From Inhella gelatinilytica (GTDB lineage Bacteria > Pseudomonadota > Gammaproteobacteria > Burkholderiales > Burkholderiaceae_C), in contig NZ_JAEDAL010000009.1 in the NCBI RefSeq assembly GCF_016093295.1, forward strand, positions 1-64,000: 64,000 bases of DNA, given 5' to 3'. Numbering within the stretch: the first letter of the stretch is position 1; every line of letters begins with the position of its first letter. The position numbers and the translations under genes are program-made. Below are positions 1-5,879 of this stretch, in pieces. The notes beneath the pieces are model-generated. The model was not told the DNA's origin and ran no database searches. It was given only the letters and a program-made list of their open reading frames with translations.

Positions 1-45
1 GCATCCAATCCCCTAGGCCCCCGCCACCGTCGCCGCGACGGTTCA

Positions 46-129
46 GTCCAACATGGTTTATCTGCCGCGATTTCCGCTCAGGCCGCTCGCCATGTTCGTG
101 GCGCGGCAGATAAACGCTGATTGTTAGCC
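46..129 (+). other. attC-like recombination site (cassette boundary 0)
   Basis: The left core-like box GTCCAAC (46-52) and the right core-like box GTTAGCC (123-129) flank a strong inverted repeat, with arms GTTTATCTGCCGCG and CGCGGCAGATAAAC. This is the architecture of an integron attC site (R''-L''-variable-L'-R'). The right box departs from GTTRRRY at one base. The sequence before it is presumably the tail of a preceding cassette that lies off the window. Confidence 0.6.
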
Positions 130-140
130 CGCACAGAGCT

Positions 141-416
141 ATGAGTGCGCATCAAGACCAAGCAAAAATCCTGGCATTCGCCGTGTATGAGCTTCGGCTT
201 CTGTTGGCCGGGCACCTCGGTAGCGACAACGAATCCGATCTATCCACCCGCGCGGCCGCGCACCTTGCCTATTCTTTGCACAACGAGGCGTTGGCGGTAC
301 TCGAAGGCAGAGATTTCGACGTCAAAGCTGCAGTTCAAGCTATTGCCAAGGTTGACGCCATGTTTGGCGAGAACTTCCTACAGCAGTTCACCGAGGCAAC
401 GAAGCGTGCGGGCTAA
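141..416 (+). CDS. Hypothetical protein of an integron gene cassette
   Basis: This 91-residue soluble protein has no recognised motif; it is rich in Ala/Leu and probably helical, and I cannot assign a function. It starts 11 bases after an attC right core, and its stop codon lies inside the left core of the next attC (GGCTAAC, 411-417). Both features are typical of a cassette gene. The overlapping frame 145-477 runs through the attC site and is taken as a shadow. Confidence 0.6.
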   Translation: MSAHQDQAKILAFAVYELRLLLAGHLGSDNESDLSTRAAAHLAYSLHNEALAVLEGRDFDVKAAVQAIAKVDAMFGENFLQQFTEATKRAG

Positions 417-479
417 CCTTTCATTGCAGCCGACCCAGGCCGGCTGCGCCGGCCGGTCGGCTGAATTCAAACGTTAGGC
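411..479 (+). other. attC site 1
   Basis: Core boxes GGCTAAC (411-417) and GTTAGGC (473-479) bracket a GC-rich near-palindrome (CAGCCGACC ... GGTCGGCTG). Total length is 69 bp. The sequence is very close to the sites at 908 and 3216, so these attC sites form one family, as usual in arrays built by a single chromosomal integron. Confidence 0.8.
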
Positions 480-492
480 GTCACAGAAACGT

Positions 493-906
493 ATGCGCGC
501 GCTGCTTGTCTCCATGGTTGTGCTAATTGCCGCATGCGCGTCACTGGGTAGCACGCGCGAATTAACTAATGAAGAGAATGGGGCAGTGAAGTCCGCGGAG
601 AAGTTCGTAGTTCGGCACGGATTGACTGCGGCTGGTCATGCCGCGGACCTGCCGGTCGAGAACATCGAGGTAATGGATCAGTTCACGGATCGAGACCAAC
701 TTGTGAAGCACCGTCGGGGTATGGTGGAGGAAACCGCGTTTGGTATCGCCTCTGTCGCCCCGCACGTCTACTGGGTTCTATTCAATAGGCCTGGGGACCC
801 CAAGGAGTTCAAGGCCATCCGTGTGGAGGGAGTAAATGCAATTCAGCTCGTGCATTCGCGCCTCTTGCTTGAAAAGCTTCATTGGGTCCGGGTGCCGCGC
901 GTATGA
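493..906 (+). CDS. Putative lipoprotein of an integron gene cassette
   Basis: This 137-residue protein starts with a short charged N-terminus, a hydrophobic stretch and a lipobox-like LIAAC ending at Cys15, so it is probably exported and lipid-anchored. The rest (conserved-looking Trp/Tyr residues and basic C-terminus) matches no family I recognise. It begins 14 bases after the right core of attC 1 and stops two bases before the left core of the next attC (908), which identifies it as a cassette gene. The function is unknown. Confidence 0.65.
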   Translation: MRALLVSMVVLIAACASLGSTRELTNEENGAVKSAEKFVVRHGLTAAGHAADLPVENIEVMDQFTDRDQLVKHRRGMVEETAFGIASVAPHVYWVLFNRPGDPKEFKAIRVEGVNAIQLVHSRLLLEKLHWVRVPRV

Positions 907-907
907 C

Positions 908-969
908 GCCTAACCCGTCATTGCAGCCGACCCTGGCCGGCTGCGCCGTCCGGTCGGCTGAACTCCAAC
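908..969 (+). other. attC-like site 2, right core missing or altered
   Basis: The left box GCCTAAC (908-914) and the same palindrome family as attC 1 are present, but after GGCTGAA the sequence diverges and no GTTRRRY box follows. Instead CTCCAAC (963-969) begins a second imperfect hairpin that ends in GTTGGAT (1046-1052). The site therefore looks recombined or decayed. Confidence 0.6.
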
Positions 970-1186
970 TACAAGGGCTTCCCCACTAATTGCAAGCAAT
1001 ATTCAGCCCTGATGAATGGCGCAGCCATTCATCAAGGGGTTTGCAGTTGGATTTCCAACGCGATTGGGGCCGGTTCGCTGAGCACAGAGCAAGTGCGGAC
1101 TTGGGTTACTACAAACGGTCATTCGTGCAGCTTTTCGATGCTGCGGACCCTGATGTGAAGACGCGCGCGGGGGCCTCATTCGTTAG
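970..1186. other. Non-coding stretch with hairpin and core-like boxes
   Basis: I see no credible gene here; a 75-codon frame (990-1217) has no family resemblance and runs into the IS end. The stretch contains a hairpin (CCTGATGAATGG ... CCATTCATCAAGG, about 1009-1039). GTTGGAT (1046-1052) is followed at once by TTCCAAC (1053-1059), and the stretch ends at GTTAGCC (1182-1188). The segment 1053-1188 can fold as a long attC: CGATTGGGGCC near its left end resembles the complement of GGCCTCATTCG at its right end. Confidence 0.4.
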
Positions 1187-2459
1187 CCGGAGCCGGTTTC
1201 CCGCTCCCTTGAGTTAATCAGGCACGCCCCGCACAGGTCCAACCTTGCTCATCAACGACAGGCCGGTCACGCGGCGGAATGTTTGTTGGGGGGGGGTAGT
1301 CTCCGGTTGCCGGGGTGGATCGGGTGGCTCGGTGCGGTTCAGACCGCGAGCTTGAAGGCGTCGCCCTTGGCCAGCACGGCCCAGGCCAGCCGCGCGTTCT
1401 TGGCCGCCATGGCCACCACCGCCTTCCAATAGCCGCGCCGCTCTTCGACGTTTCGCACCCAGCGACTGATCGGGTCGGCTTTGTTTTTGGCCGCCGCCAG
1501 CACCGCCCGCGCGCCCAGCACCAGGAGGCTGCGCAGATAGGCGTCACCTGCTTTGGTGATGCGCCCCAGCCGCGTCTTGCCGCCCGAGCTGTACTGTCCC
1601 GGCGTCAAGCCCAGCCAAGCGGCGAACTGGCGCCCGCATTGGAAGTCGTGGCCGTTGCCGATGGCCGCAGTGAGCGCGGTGGCCGTGGTCTCGCCAATGC
1701 CCGACAGGCGCATCAAGCGCTTGGCGGCTTCGTTCTCGCGGGCCAGGTGCGCCAAGTGACGGTCGTACTCGTGGACGCGCTCGTCAAGCCGCCCCACTTC
1801 GCTCAGGCAATCCCCCACGGCCAGGTTGGCCCAGCCGGGCAGGTCTTCCAGGTGCAAGAGGGCTTCTCGCCGCACGGTGGCGGCCTTCAAGGGCAAGACG
1901 ATGCCGAACTCACTGAGCAGGCCCCGAATGCGGTTGATCAATGCAGTGCGCTGTTCGATGAAGCCTTGTCGCACCCGGTGCAAGCACAGCTGCCCTTGCT
2001 GCTCCAAGCTCTTGGCGGGCACAAAGCGCATGCTGGGGCGTTGGGCGGCTTCGCAGATGGCTGCGGCGTCTGCGGCATCATTCTTGCCACGCTTGCCCGA
2101 GAGCCGGTACGGAATCACAAACTTCGGGGCGATGAGCTTGACGGTGTGGCCCAAGGCTTGGAACTCGCGCGCCCAGTGGTGGGCGCCCGAGCAGGCTTCC
2201 ATGGCGACGAGGCACGGCGGCAGCGCGGCGATGGCCTCCAGCAGCTTTGCGCGCGGCACCGTGGGCCGCACCAGCGCGGGCTTGCCCGCCTCATCCACCC
2301 CATGCAGGGCAAATACGTTCTTCGCCAGATCGATGCCGACGCAGACAATGGCCATGGACTTCCCCTTTCAGAGTGAGTTGATGAGATTTCGCAACCCCAT
2401 CGTGGCACTTGTTGCCGTTTGCCGCTCACCGCGGCTAGCTCGGGACGGGGAAGTCCCTT
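1187..2459 (-). mobile_element. IS1111-group (IS110 family) insertion sequence in an attC-like site
   Basis: The element carries one transposase gene on the minus strand, with about 100 bp of non-coding sequence before it and about 150 bp after it. An 11-bp sequence TCATTCGTTAG, containing an attC right core, occurs at both edges (1176-1186 and 2460-2470). Imperfect subterminal inverted repeats are visible: TTTCCCGCTCCCTTGAG near 1196-1212 and the complement of CTCGGGACGGGGAA near 2439-2452. No other target duplication is seen, as expected for this family. Some IS1111 elements are known to target attC sites. The exact ends are inferred. Confidence 0.55.
1339..2355 (-). CDS. IS110 family transposase (IS1111 group)
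   Basis: This 338-residue protein is the usual length for an IS1111-group recombinase. The N-terminal RuvC-like DEDD domain shows GIDLAKNVF (Asp8), the VAMEACSG glutamate near residue 52 and KNDAADA near residue 92. The C-terminal transposase_20 region has LSGIGETTATAL and WLGLTPGQYSSGGK, the latter holding the expected serine. No frameshift or internal stop is seen, so the enzyme may be functional. Members of this family work with an RNA guide encoded in the element's own non-coding end. Confidence 0.9.
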   Translation of the reverse strand: MAIVCVGIDLAKNVFALHGVDEAGKPALVRPTVPRAKLLEAIAALPPCLVAMEACSGAHHWAREFQALGHTVKLIAPKFVIPYRLSGKRGKNDAADAAAICEAAQRPSMRFVPAKSLEQQGQLCLHRVRQGFIEQRTALINRIRGLLSEFGIVLPLKAATVRREALLHLEDLPGWANLAVGDCLSEVGRLDERVHEYDRHLAHLARENEAAKRLMRLSGIGETTATALTAAIGNGHDFQCGRQFAAWLGLTPGQYSSGGKTRLGRITKAGDAYLRSLLVLGARAVLAAAKNKADPISRWVRNVEERRGYWKAVVAMAAKNARLAWAVLAKGDAFKLAV

Positions 2460-2465
2460 TCATTC

Positions 2466-2472
2466 GTTAGAT
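2466..2472 (+). other. attC right core (GTTAGAT) downstream of the IS
   Basis: GTTAGAT fits GTTRRRY exactly and sits 11 bases before the next cassette gene. It is probably the right half of the attC that the IS1111-group element split. Confidence 0.5.
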
Positions 2473-2482
2473 CGCAGAGCAA

Positions 2483-2815
2483 ATGAAACTCCGGTTCGAT
2501 GCATCAACTGTATTTACCCCAGGCGGTATCATTGCTCTGGAGAAGCCCGTCTTGGAGGTAGTGTTGATCAATGAGACTGTCGTTGTCATTCACGACTACA
2601 TGGCATATTTGCAATATCGTCCAGCAAATAATCTGGTTGCCTATGGCGTCGGCGGAGAAGCTTTGTGGGTCGCTGAAAATCCAACCGAACTTCCTGTTGA
2701 CGCATACATGAACGTTAATAGTGAGACCCCATTGATTGTCGGCAACTTTGCCGGTTTCAATTGCACAATTTCTCTTTCAACAGGAAAGATTGAAAACCAT
2801 GTCTTTACCAAGTAA
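2483..2815 (+). CDS. Hypothetical protein of an integron gene cassette
   Basis: This 110-residue protein has alternating hydrophobic stretches that suggest a small beta-rich fold. It has no signal peptide and no family I can name. Base composition is clearly lower in GC than the chromosomal genes to the right, pointing to foreign origin. It lies between an attC right core (2466-2472) and the next attC (2819-2917), so it fills one cassette. The function is unknown. Confidence 0.65.
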   Translation: MKLRFDASTVFTPGGIIALEKPVLEVVLINETVVVIHDYMAYLQYRPANNLVAYGVGGEALWVAENPTELPVDAYMNVNSETPLIVGNFAGFNCTISLSTGKIENHVFTK

Positions 2816-2818
2816 GCG

Positions 2819-2917
2819 CTCTAACAACTCCGTCGAGGGGGACGATTTGCAGGCCGTGTTTGAAAATGCCCTCTGCCGTTTCTAGGCTCCGGCGGCCCCT
2901 CACTTAAAACGTTAGGC
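2819..2917 (+). other. attC site 3
   Basis: The left box CTCTAAC (2819-2825) and right box GTTAGGC (2911-2917) enclose about 85 bp. Imperfectly complementary arms include AACTCCGTCGAGGGGG and CGGCCCCTCACTT. It differs in length and sequence from attC 1, 2 and 4, so this cassette came from another source. Confidence 0.65.
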
Positions 2918-2920
2918 CGG

Positions 2921-3207
2921 ATGTCGACCGAAGCCCATATCGAAGATCTGGCGTTCATCGAACAGACTTTAGCGCAGTGTCTTCGCTCATCGGGGAACAC
3001 GGCGCCGCTGAGCCGCTCCGCATTGTGCGAGAGCAGATATTTATTCTGCGAAGTTTTTTGCGCGGTGACCCAAATCTGTCGGCTATTGAAATTCAAGGAA
3101 TGAATGTTGGTCTGCTAGCTGCGCGTGAGTTTGAGGTGCTTGATGTGTCATTTGCGGAAGCTTGCTATCGCCTTCAGGCTGTAGCGGACGCAATCTCTAG
3201 AAAGTAA
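2921..3207 (+). pseudogene. Cassette gene, probably frameshifted
   Basis: A frame starting at 2921, three bases after the attC core, gives a plausible N-terminus (MSTEAHIEDLAFIEQTLAQC) but soon loses sense and stops at 3103. A second frame (from 2977) continues with a plausible sequence to a stop at 3205-3207, nine bases before the next attC. Together they read like one protein of about 95 residues broken by a frameshift near 2980-3000. The downstream frame (76 residues) could instead be a separate short gene. No function is recognised. Confidence 0.4.
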
Positions 3208-3215
3208 GCAATGCG

Positions 3216-3267
3216 GCCTAGCCACTCATTGCGGCCGACCCTGGCCGGCTGAATTCAAACGTTGAGT
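3216..3267 (+). other. attC site 4 (shortened)
   Basis: Core boxes GCCTAGC (3216-3222) and GTTGAGT (3261-3267, an exact GTTRRRY) flank GGCCGACCCTGGCCGGCTGAATTCAAAC. It is the same family as attC 1 but lacks about 17 bp of the palindrome's second arm. It is the last attC seen in the array. Confidence 0.65.
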
Positions 3268-3647
3268 GACTGCTCACCTGGCGAGTAGGTGAACTCAGCC
3301 GAACAGCCGCTTGGGGTCGTAAGCCGCCTATCAGTCAACGAAGAGCAAGCTATTGGGCCGCTGCAATTGACTTCGTGTCGCCAAGCCACTCGCTATTGAT
3401 TGGCGTCACCGCCCCCGCTGATCAATCCGCTTCTCTGACCGGTCTAGGGCATCGGAACATGCAAGCGCCTCCATCGTTGTACTGCTTGCCGGTTCATCGG
3501 CTATGTACACATGAGGCCCTGAAGAGTCCGTATTCGTGGTGCTTTACGCGACACATTGAACTCGCTAAGTTGTTGATTTATCGGCCTCATGATGTGTCAA
3601 TAAGTTGCGAGTCTGCGGATACATCGCCGGTTCCTGAAAAGGGCCGT
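3268..3647. other. Intergenic stretch between last attC and tRNA fragment
   Basis: I find no convincing coding frame, attC or IS end here. A frame at 3375-3839 runs through the tRNA remnant and the terminator and is not credible. This may be the decayed end of the mobile segment. Confidence 0.4.
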
Positions 3648-3675
3648 ACGGGTTCGAGTCCCGTCCCAGGCACCA
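3648..3675 (+). tRNA. tRNA 3'-end fragment (T-arm plus acceptor strand and CCA)
   Basis: A perfect T-arm (ACGGG-TTCGAGT-CCCGT, 3648-3664) is followed by CCCAGGC, a discriminator A and an encoded CCA ending at 3675. No matching 5' acceptor strand (GCCTGGG), D-arm or full anticodon arm is found upstream, so the gene is incomplete. The preceding bases (about 3610-3647) could hold part of a long variable arm, which would suggest a Leu-type tRNA, but this is uncertain. A fragment like this is the usual product of integration into a tRNA gene. Confidence 0.6.
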
Positions 3676-3697
3676 TCTCTGTAGATGTCAAGCGCAG

Positions 3698-3735
3698 AGC
3701 CTCGCGGTCTCCGGATCCCGAGGCTTTCTTTTTTT
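3698..3735 (+). terminator. Rho-independent terminator after the tRNA remnant
   Basis: The inverted repeat AGCCTCG ... CGAGGCT is followed by TTCTTTTTTT on the plus strand. It would originally have ended transcription of the intact tRNA gene. Confidence 0.75.
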
Positions 3736-3737
3736 GG

Positions 3738-5171
3738 TTAGGGGTCATCGCGATCCAGATTGCGCAGCCGCTGTGTGGCAGCTTGGATCTCGTCCACACT
3801 GAGGGCGCCAAAGCCCAACAGCCAGCCCTCGCGCATTGACGTGAGTGTTAAGGGACTGAGCGTCGGCGTACGGATGCCACGCGCCAATGCCCTGCGAGTC
3901 AGAGTGCGTTCCGCGCGGGGCGGTAACTCCACGCAAAGTTGGAGCCCACAGGCCATCGGAGCTGTGGGAGTGACCCACGGGGCGACGCGCGCCAGACTCT
4001 CAAGTAGCGTCTCTCGCCGCTGGCGGACCGCTTCGCGTTGTCGGCGAAGGTGGGCCGCAAAGTGCCCCTCCTGGATGAAGGCAGCGACCAGTGCTTGGGG
4101 GGCGCCTGCCCCATGACCATCGATCAAATGACGCGCATGGGTCGCCGCCGCCACCAAGCCGGCGGGCAACACGACGTAGGCCAGGCGCAGGCTGGGCATC
4201 AGCGTCTTGGAAAAGGTGCCAAGGTAGATGACTTGACCGCTGCGATCCAGGGACTGCAGGGCCGGCAGAGCGCTGGGGGAGGGATGGAACTCGCTGTCGT
4301 AATCGTCCTCCAAGATCCAGGCGCCGCTGTGTTGCGCCAGCGCCAGCAGTTGCCGACGGCGACGCATCGACAGACGCACACCCAACGGGTATTGGTGGGC
4401 CGGGGTGACGTAGATCAGCTTGGGTTTGGGCAGCCGGCTGTGGGGGTGCAGCCCCTCCGCATCGACAGGCACGGGAACCACCTGCGCCCCCGCGGCGGCA
4501 AACGCGGCCCGGGCGCCCGCGTACCCGGGGTCTTCCATCCAGACGACATCGCCCGGGTCCAGCAGCAGTTGACTCAGCAGATGCAGCGCCTGTTGAGAGC
4601 TGGTGAGGGTCAGGACATGATCGGCATGGGCGCGCAGGCCGCGTGAGGCGGCCAAATGCTCCATCAACGCGCTCCGCAGTTCGGCGACGCCTTGGGGGGC
4701 TTGGTAGCGGCCGAGCTGCACTGCCTCGGCCTCCAGGCGCCGCGCCAAACGATGCCAAACCGCCCAGGGGAAGTCGCGCAAATCGGGGCTGCCCGCTGCG
4801 AAGGGCAGGGGGTGCTCGGGGTCGTCGCAGCCCACGATGGCCTGCAGGATTTGCCCCCGAGCCGAGAGCGTCGCGGGCAGGTGCAAGGGCGTGGCTTGCG
4901 CCGGACGCGCCGCGCTCGGTGCATGCAGCCAGCTGCCGCTGCCGTGGCGCCTTGTGACCCAGCCCTCCGCGCCCAGTTGGCGATAGGCCGCCTCCACCGT
5001 GGCGCGCGAGAGCCCCAAATCGGCGGCCAATTGGCGGCTGGAGGGCAAGAGTTGGTCCGCGTGTGCATGCCGCGCCGCGAGGCGCAGCAGATCGCACAAC
5101 TGCTCCCAGCGGGTGACCCCGGGTCGGGCCGACCAATCGATGGGTTGAAGCCAGAGCCGGCGCGTGTCCAT
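3738..5171 (-). CDS. MocR/PdxR-type transcriptional regulator (GntR HTH + aminotransferase-like domain)
   Basis: The N-terminal GntR winged helix (LPSSRQLAADLGLSRATVEA, about residues 40-60) is joined to a fold-type I aminotransferase-like domain. That domain includes ILEDDYDSEF and the lysine motif GTFSKTLMPSLRL expected to bind PLP. From ATG 5171 it is 477 residues, normal for the family. ATG 5180 is an alternative start, and the upstream in-frame extension to 5270 lies in the divergent promoter and is unlikely. It is divergent from the rhodanese at 5288. MocR proteins usually control themselves and a divergent neighbour, here with direct repeats between the two genes. Confidence 0.85.
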   Translation of the reverse strand: MDTRRLWLQPIDWSARPGVTRWEQLCDLLRLAARHAHADQLLPSSRQLAADLGLSRATVEAAYRQLGAEGWVTRRHGSGSWLHAPSAARPAQATPLHLPATLSARGQILQAIVGCDDPEHPLPFAAGSPDLRDFPWAVWHRLARRLEAEAVQLGRYQAPQGVAELRSALMEHLAASRGLRAHADHVLTLTSSQQALHLLSQLLLDPGDVVWMEDPGYAGARAAFAAAGAQVVPVPVDAEGLHPHSRLPKPKLIYVTPAHQYPLGVRLSMRRRRQLLALAQHSGAWILEDDYDSEFHPSPSALPALQSLDRSGQVIYLGTFSKTLMPSLRLAYVVLPAGLVAAATHARHLIDGHGAGAPQALVAAFIQEGHFAAHLRRQREAVRQRRETLLESLARVAPWVTPTAPMACGLQLCVELPPRAERTLTRRALARGIRTPTLSPLTLTSMREGWLLGFGALSVDEIQAATQRLRNLDRDDP

Positions 5172-5197
5172 GGGCGCCATTGTCGCTGGCGGCGGCC

Positions 5198-5231
5198 AAG
5201 TGGTCTGGTTGTCTGGTGCGGAAGTGGTCTG
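5198..5231. promoter_or_regulatory. Direct repeats, probable MocR operator
   Basis: AAGTGGTCTG occurs twice, at 5198-5207 and 5222-5231, 24 bp apart, with a partial copy (GTTGTCTGG) between. The second copy is followed directly by TTGACC (5232-5237) and, 15 bp on, TACAGT (5253-5258), a possible promoter for the rhodanese gene. Spaced direct repeats in the divergent intergenic region are typical of MocR-family operators. Confidence 0.55.
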
Positions 5232-5287
5232 TTGACCGGATGCGATGCGGCCTACAGTGCGGCGGTTCACCCGATCAGGAGCCCACC

Positions 5288-5737
5288 ATGAGCGAGTCCT
5301 TTGTCTTGACCTTTCCCCCTGCCAGCCCCGAGGAAACTGCGGACTACATGCGCTGGAAGCTCAGTTTTCACGCCGATGCCTGGGACGTGGCGGAGGATCT
5401 CAGCCTGGGCGTGGATCGTTTGGTGGTGATCGACACCCGAAGCGCCGAGCAATATGCCGCCGGGCACATTCCTGGGGCCATCAACCTGCGCCACCGGGAC
5501 ATGGACGCCGCTTCCACCGCCCACTTGGATCGCAGCAAGGTGTACGTCACCTATTGCGACGGCATTGGGTGCAACGGCTCCACCAAGGGCGCCTACAAGA
5601 TGGCGGCGCTGGGCTTCCAGGTCAAAGAGATGCTGGGCGGACTGGACTTTTGGAAGCGCGATGGACACCCGGTGGCCGAGGGCGCCGAACCCGGCAGCAT
5701 GCGGGGCCGTGCCATCGGATTGGCTTGTGCGTGTTGA
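5288..5737 (+). CDS. Rhodanese-like domain protein
   Basis: This is a 149-residue single-domain sulfurtransferase-like protein. Rhodanese signatures are VVIDTRSAEQYAAGHIPGAI and a putative active loop YCDGIGCNGSTKGAYKM containing two cysteines. Which cysteine is catalytic is not certain. The start ATG 5288 is preceded by AGGAGCCC. Divergence from a PLP-binding MocR regulator suggests regulation by an amine or amino acid signal, but the substrate is not known. Confidence 0.85.
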   Translation: MSESFVLTFPPASPEETADYMRWKLSFHADAWDVAEDLSLGVDRLVVIDTRSAEQYAAGHIPGAINLRHRDMDAASTAHLDRSKVYVTYCDGIGCNGSTKGAYKMAALGFQVKEMLGGLDFWKRDGHPVAEGAEPGSMRGRAIGLACAC

Positions 5738-5879
5738 TTCGGCACACCCCCGAAGCGCCTTCGGCGCCTCCCGCTGAAGGGGCGCCCCCCGTGGCCCGGC
5801 AAAGCAGGTTCCACGGTGGCACTTGATTGGGGATCCAGGTGGCACCCGCGGCGCCATCAGGTTGGGCGCCGCGTAGGGA

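Noticed and set aside
990-1217. 75-codon frame between attC 2 and the IS element
   Set aside because: It crosses hairpins and attC-like boxes and continues into the IS end; no motif or ribosome site supports it.
1315-2376. Plus-strand frame of 353 codons over the transposase
   Set aside because: It is the antisense shadow of the IS110-family transposase; its sequence matches no family and the minus-strand gene has all motifs.
3375-3839. 154-codon frame through the tRNA remnant
   Set aside because: It reads through the tRNA fragment, the terminator and the end of the mocR gene, which cannot all be coding in this frame.
5738-5879. Possible terminator between the rhodanese gene and glnS
   Set aside because: GC-rich inverted repeats (GGCGCC types) are present but no T-tract follows on either strand.
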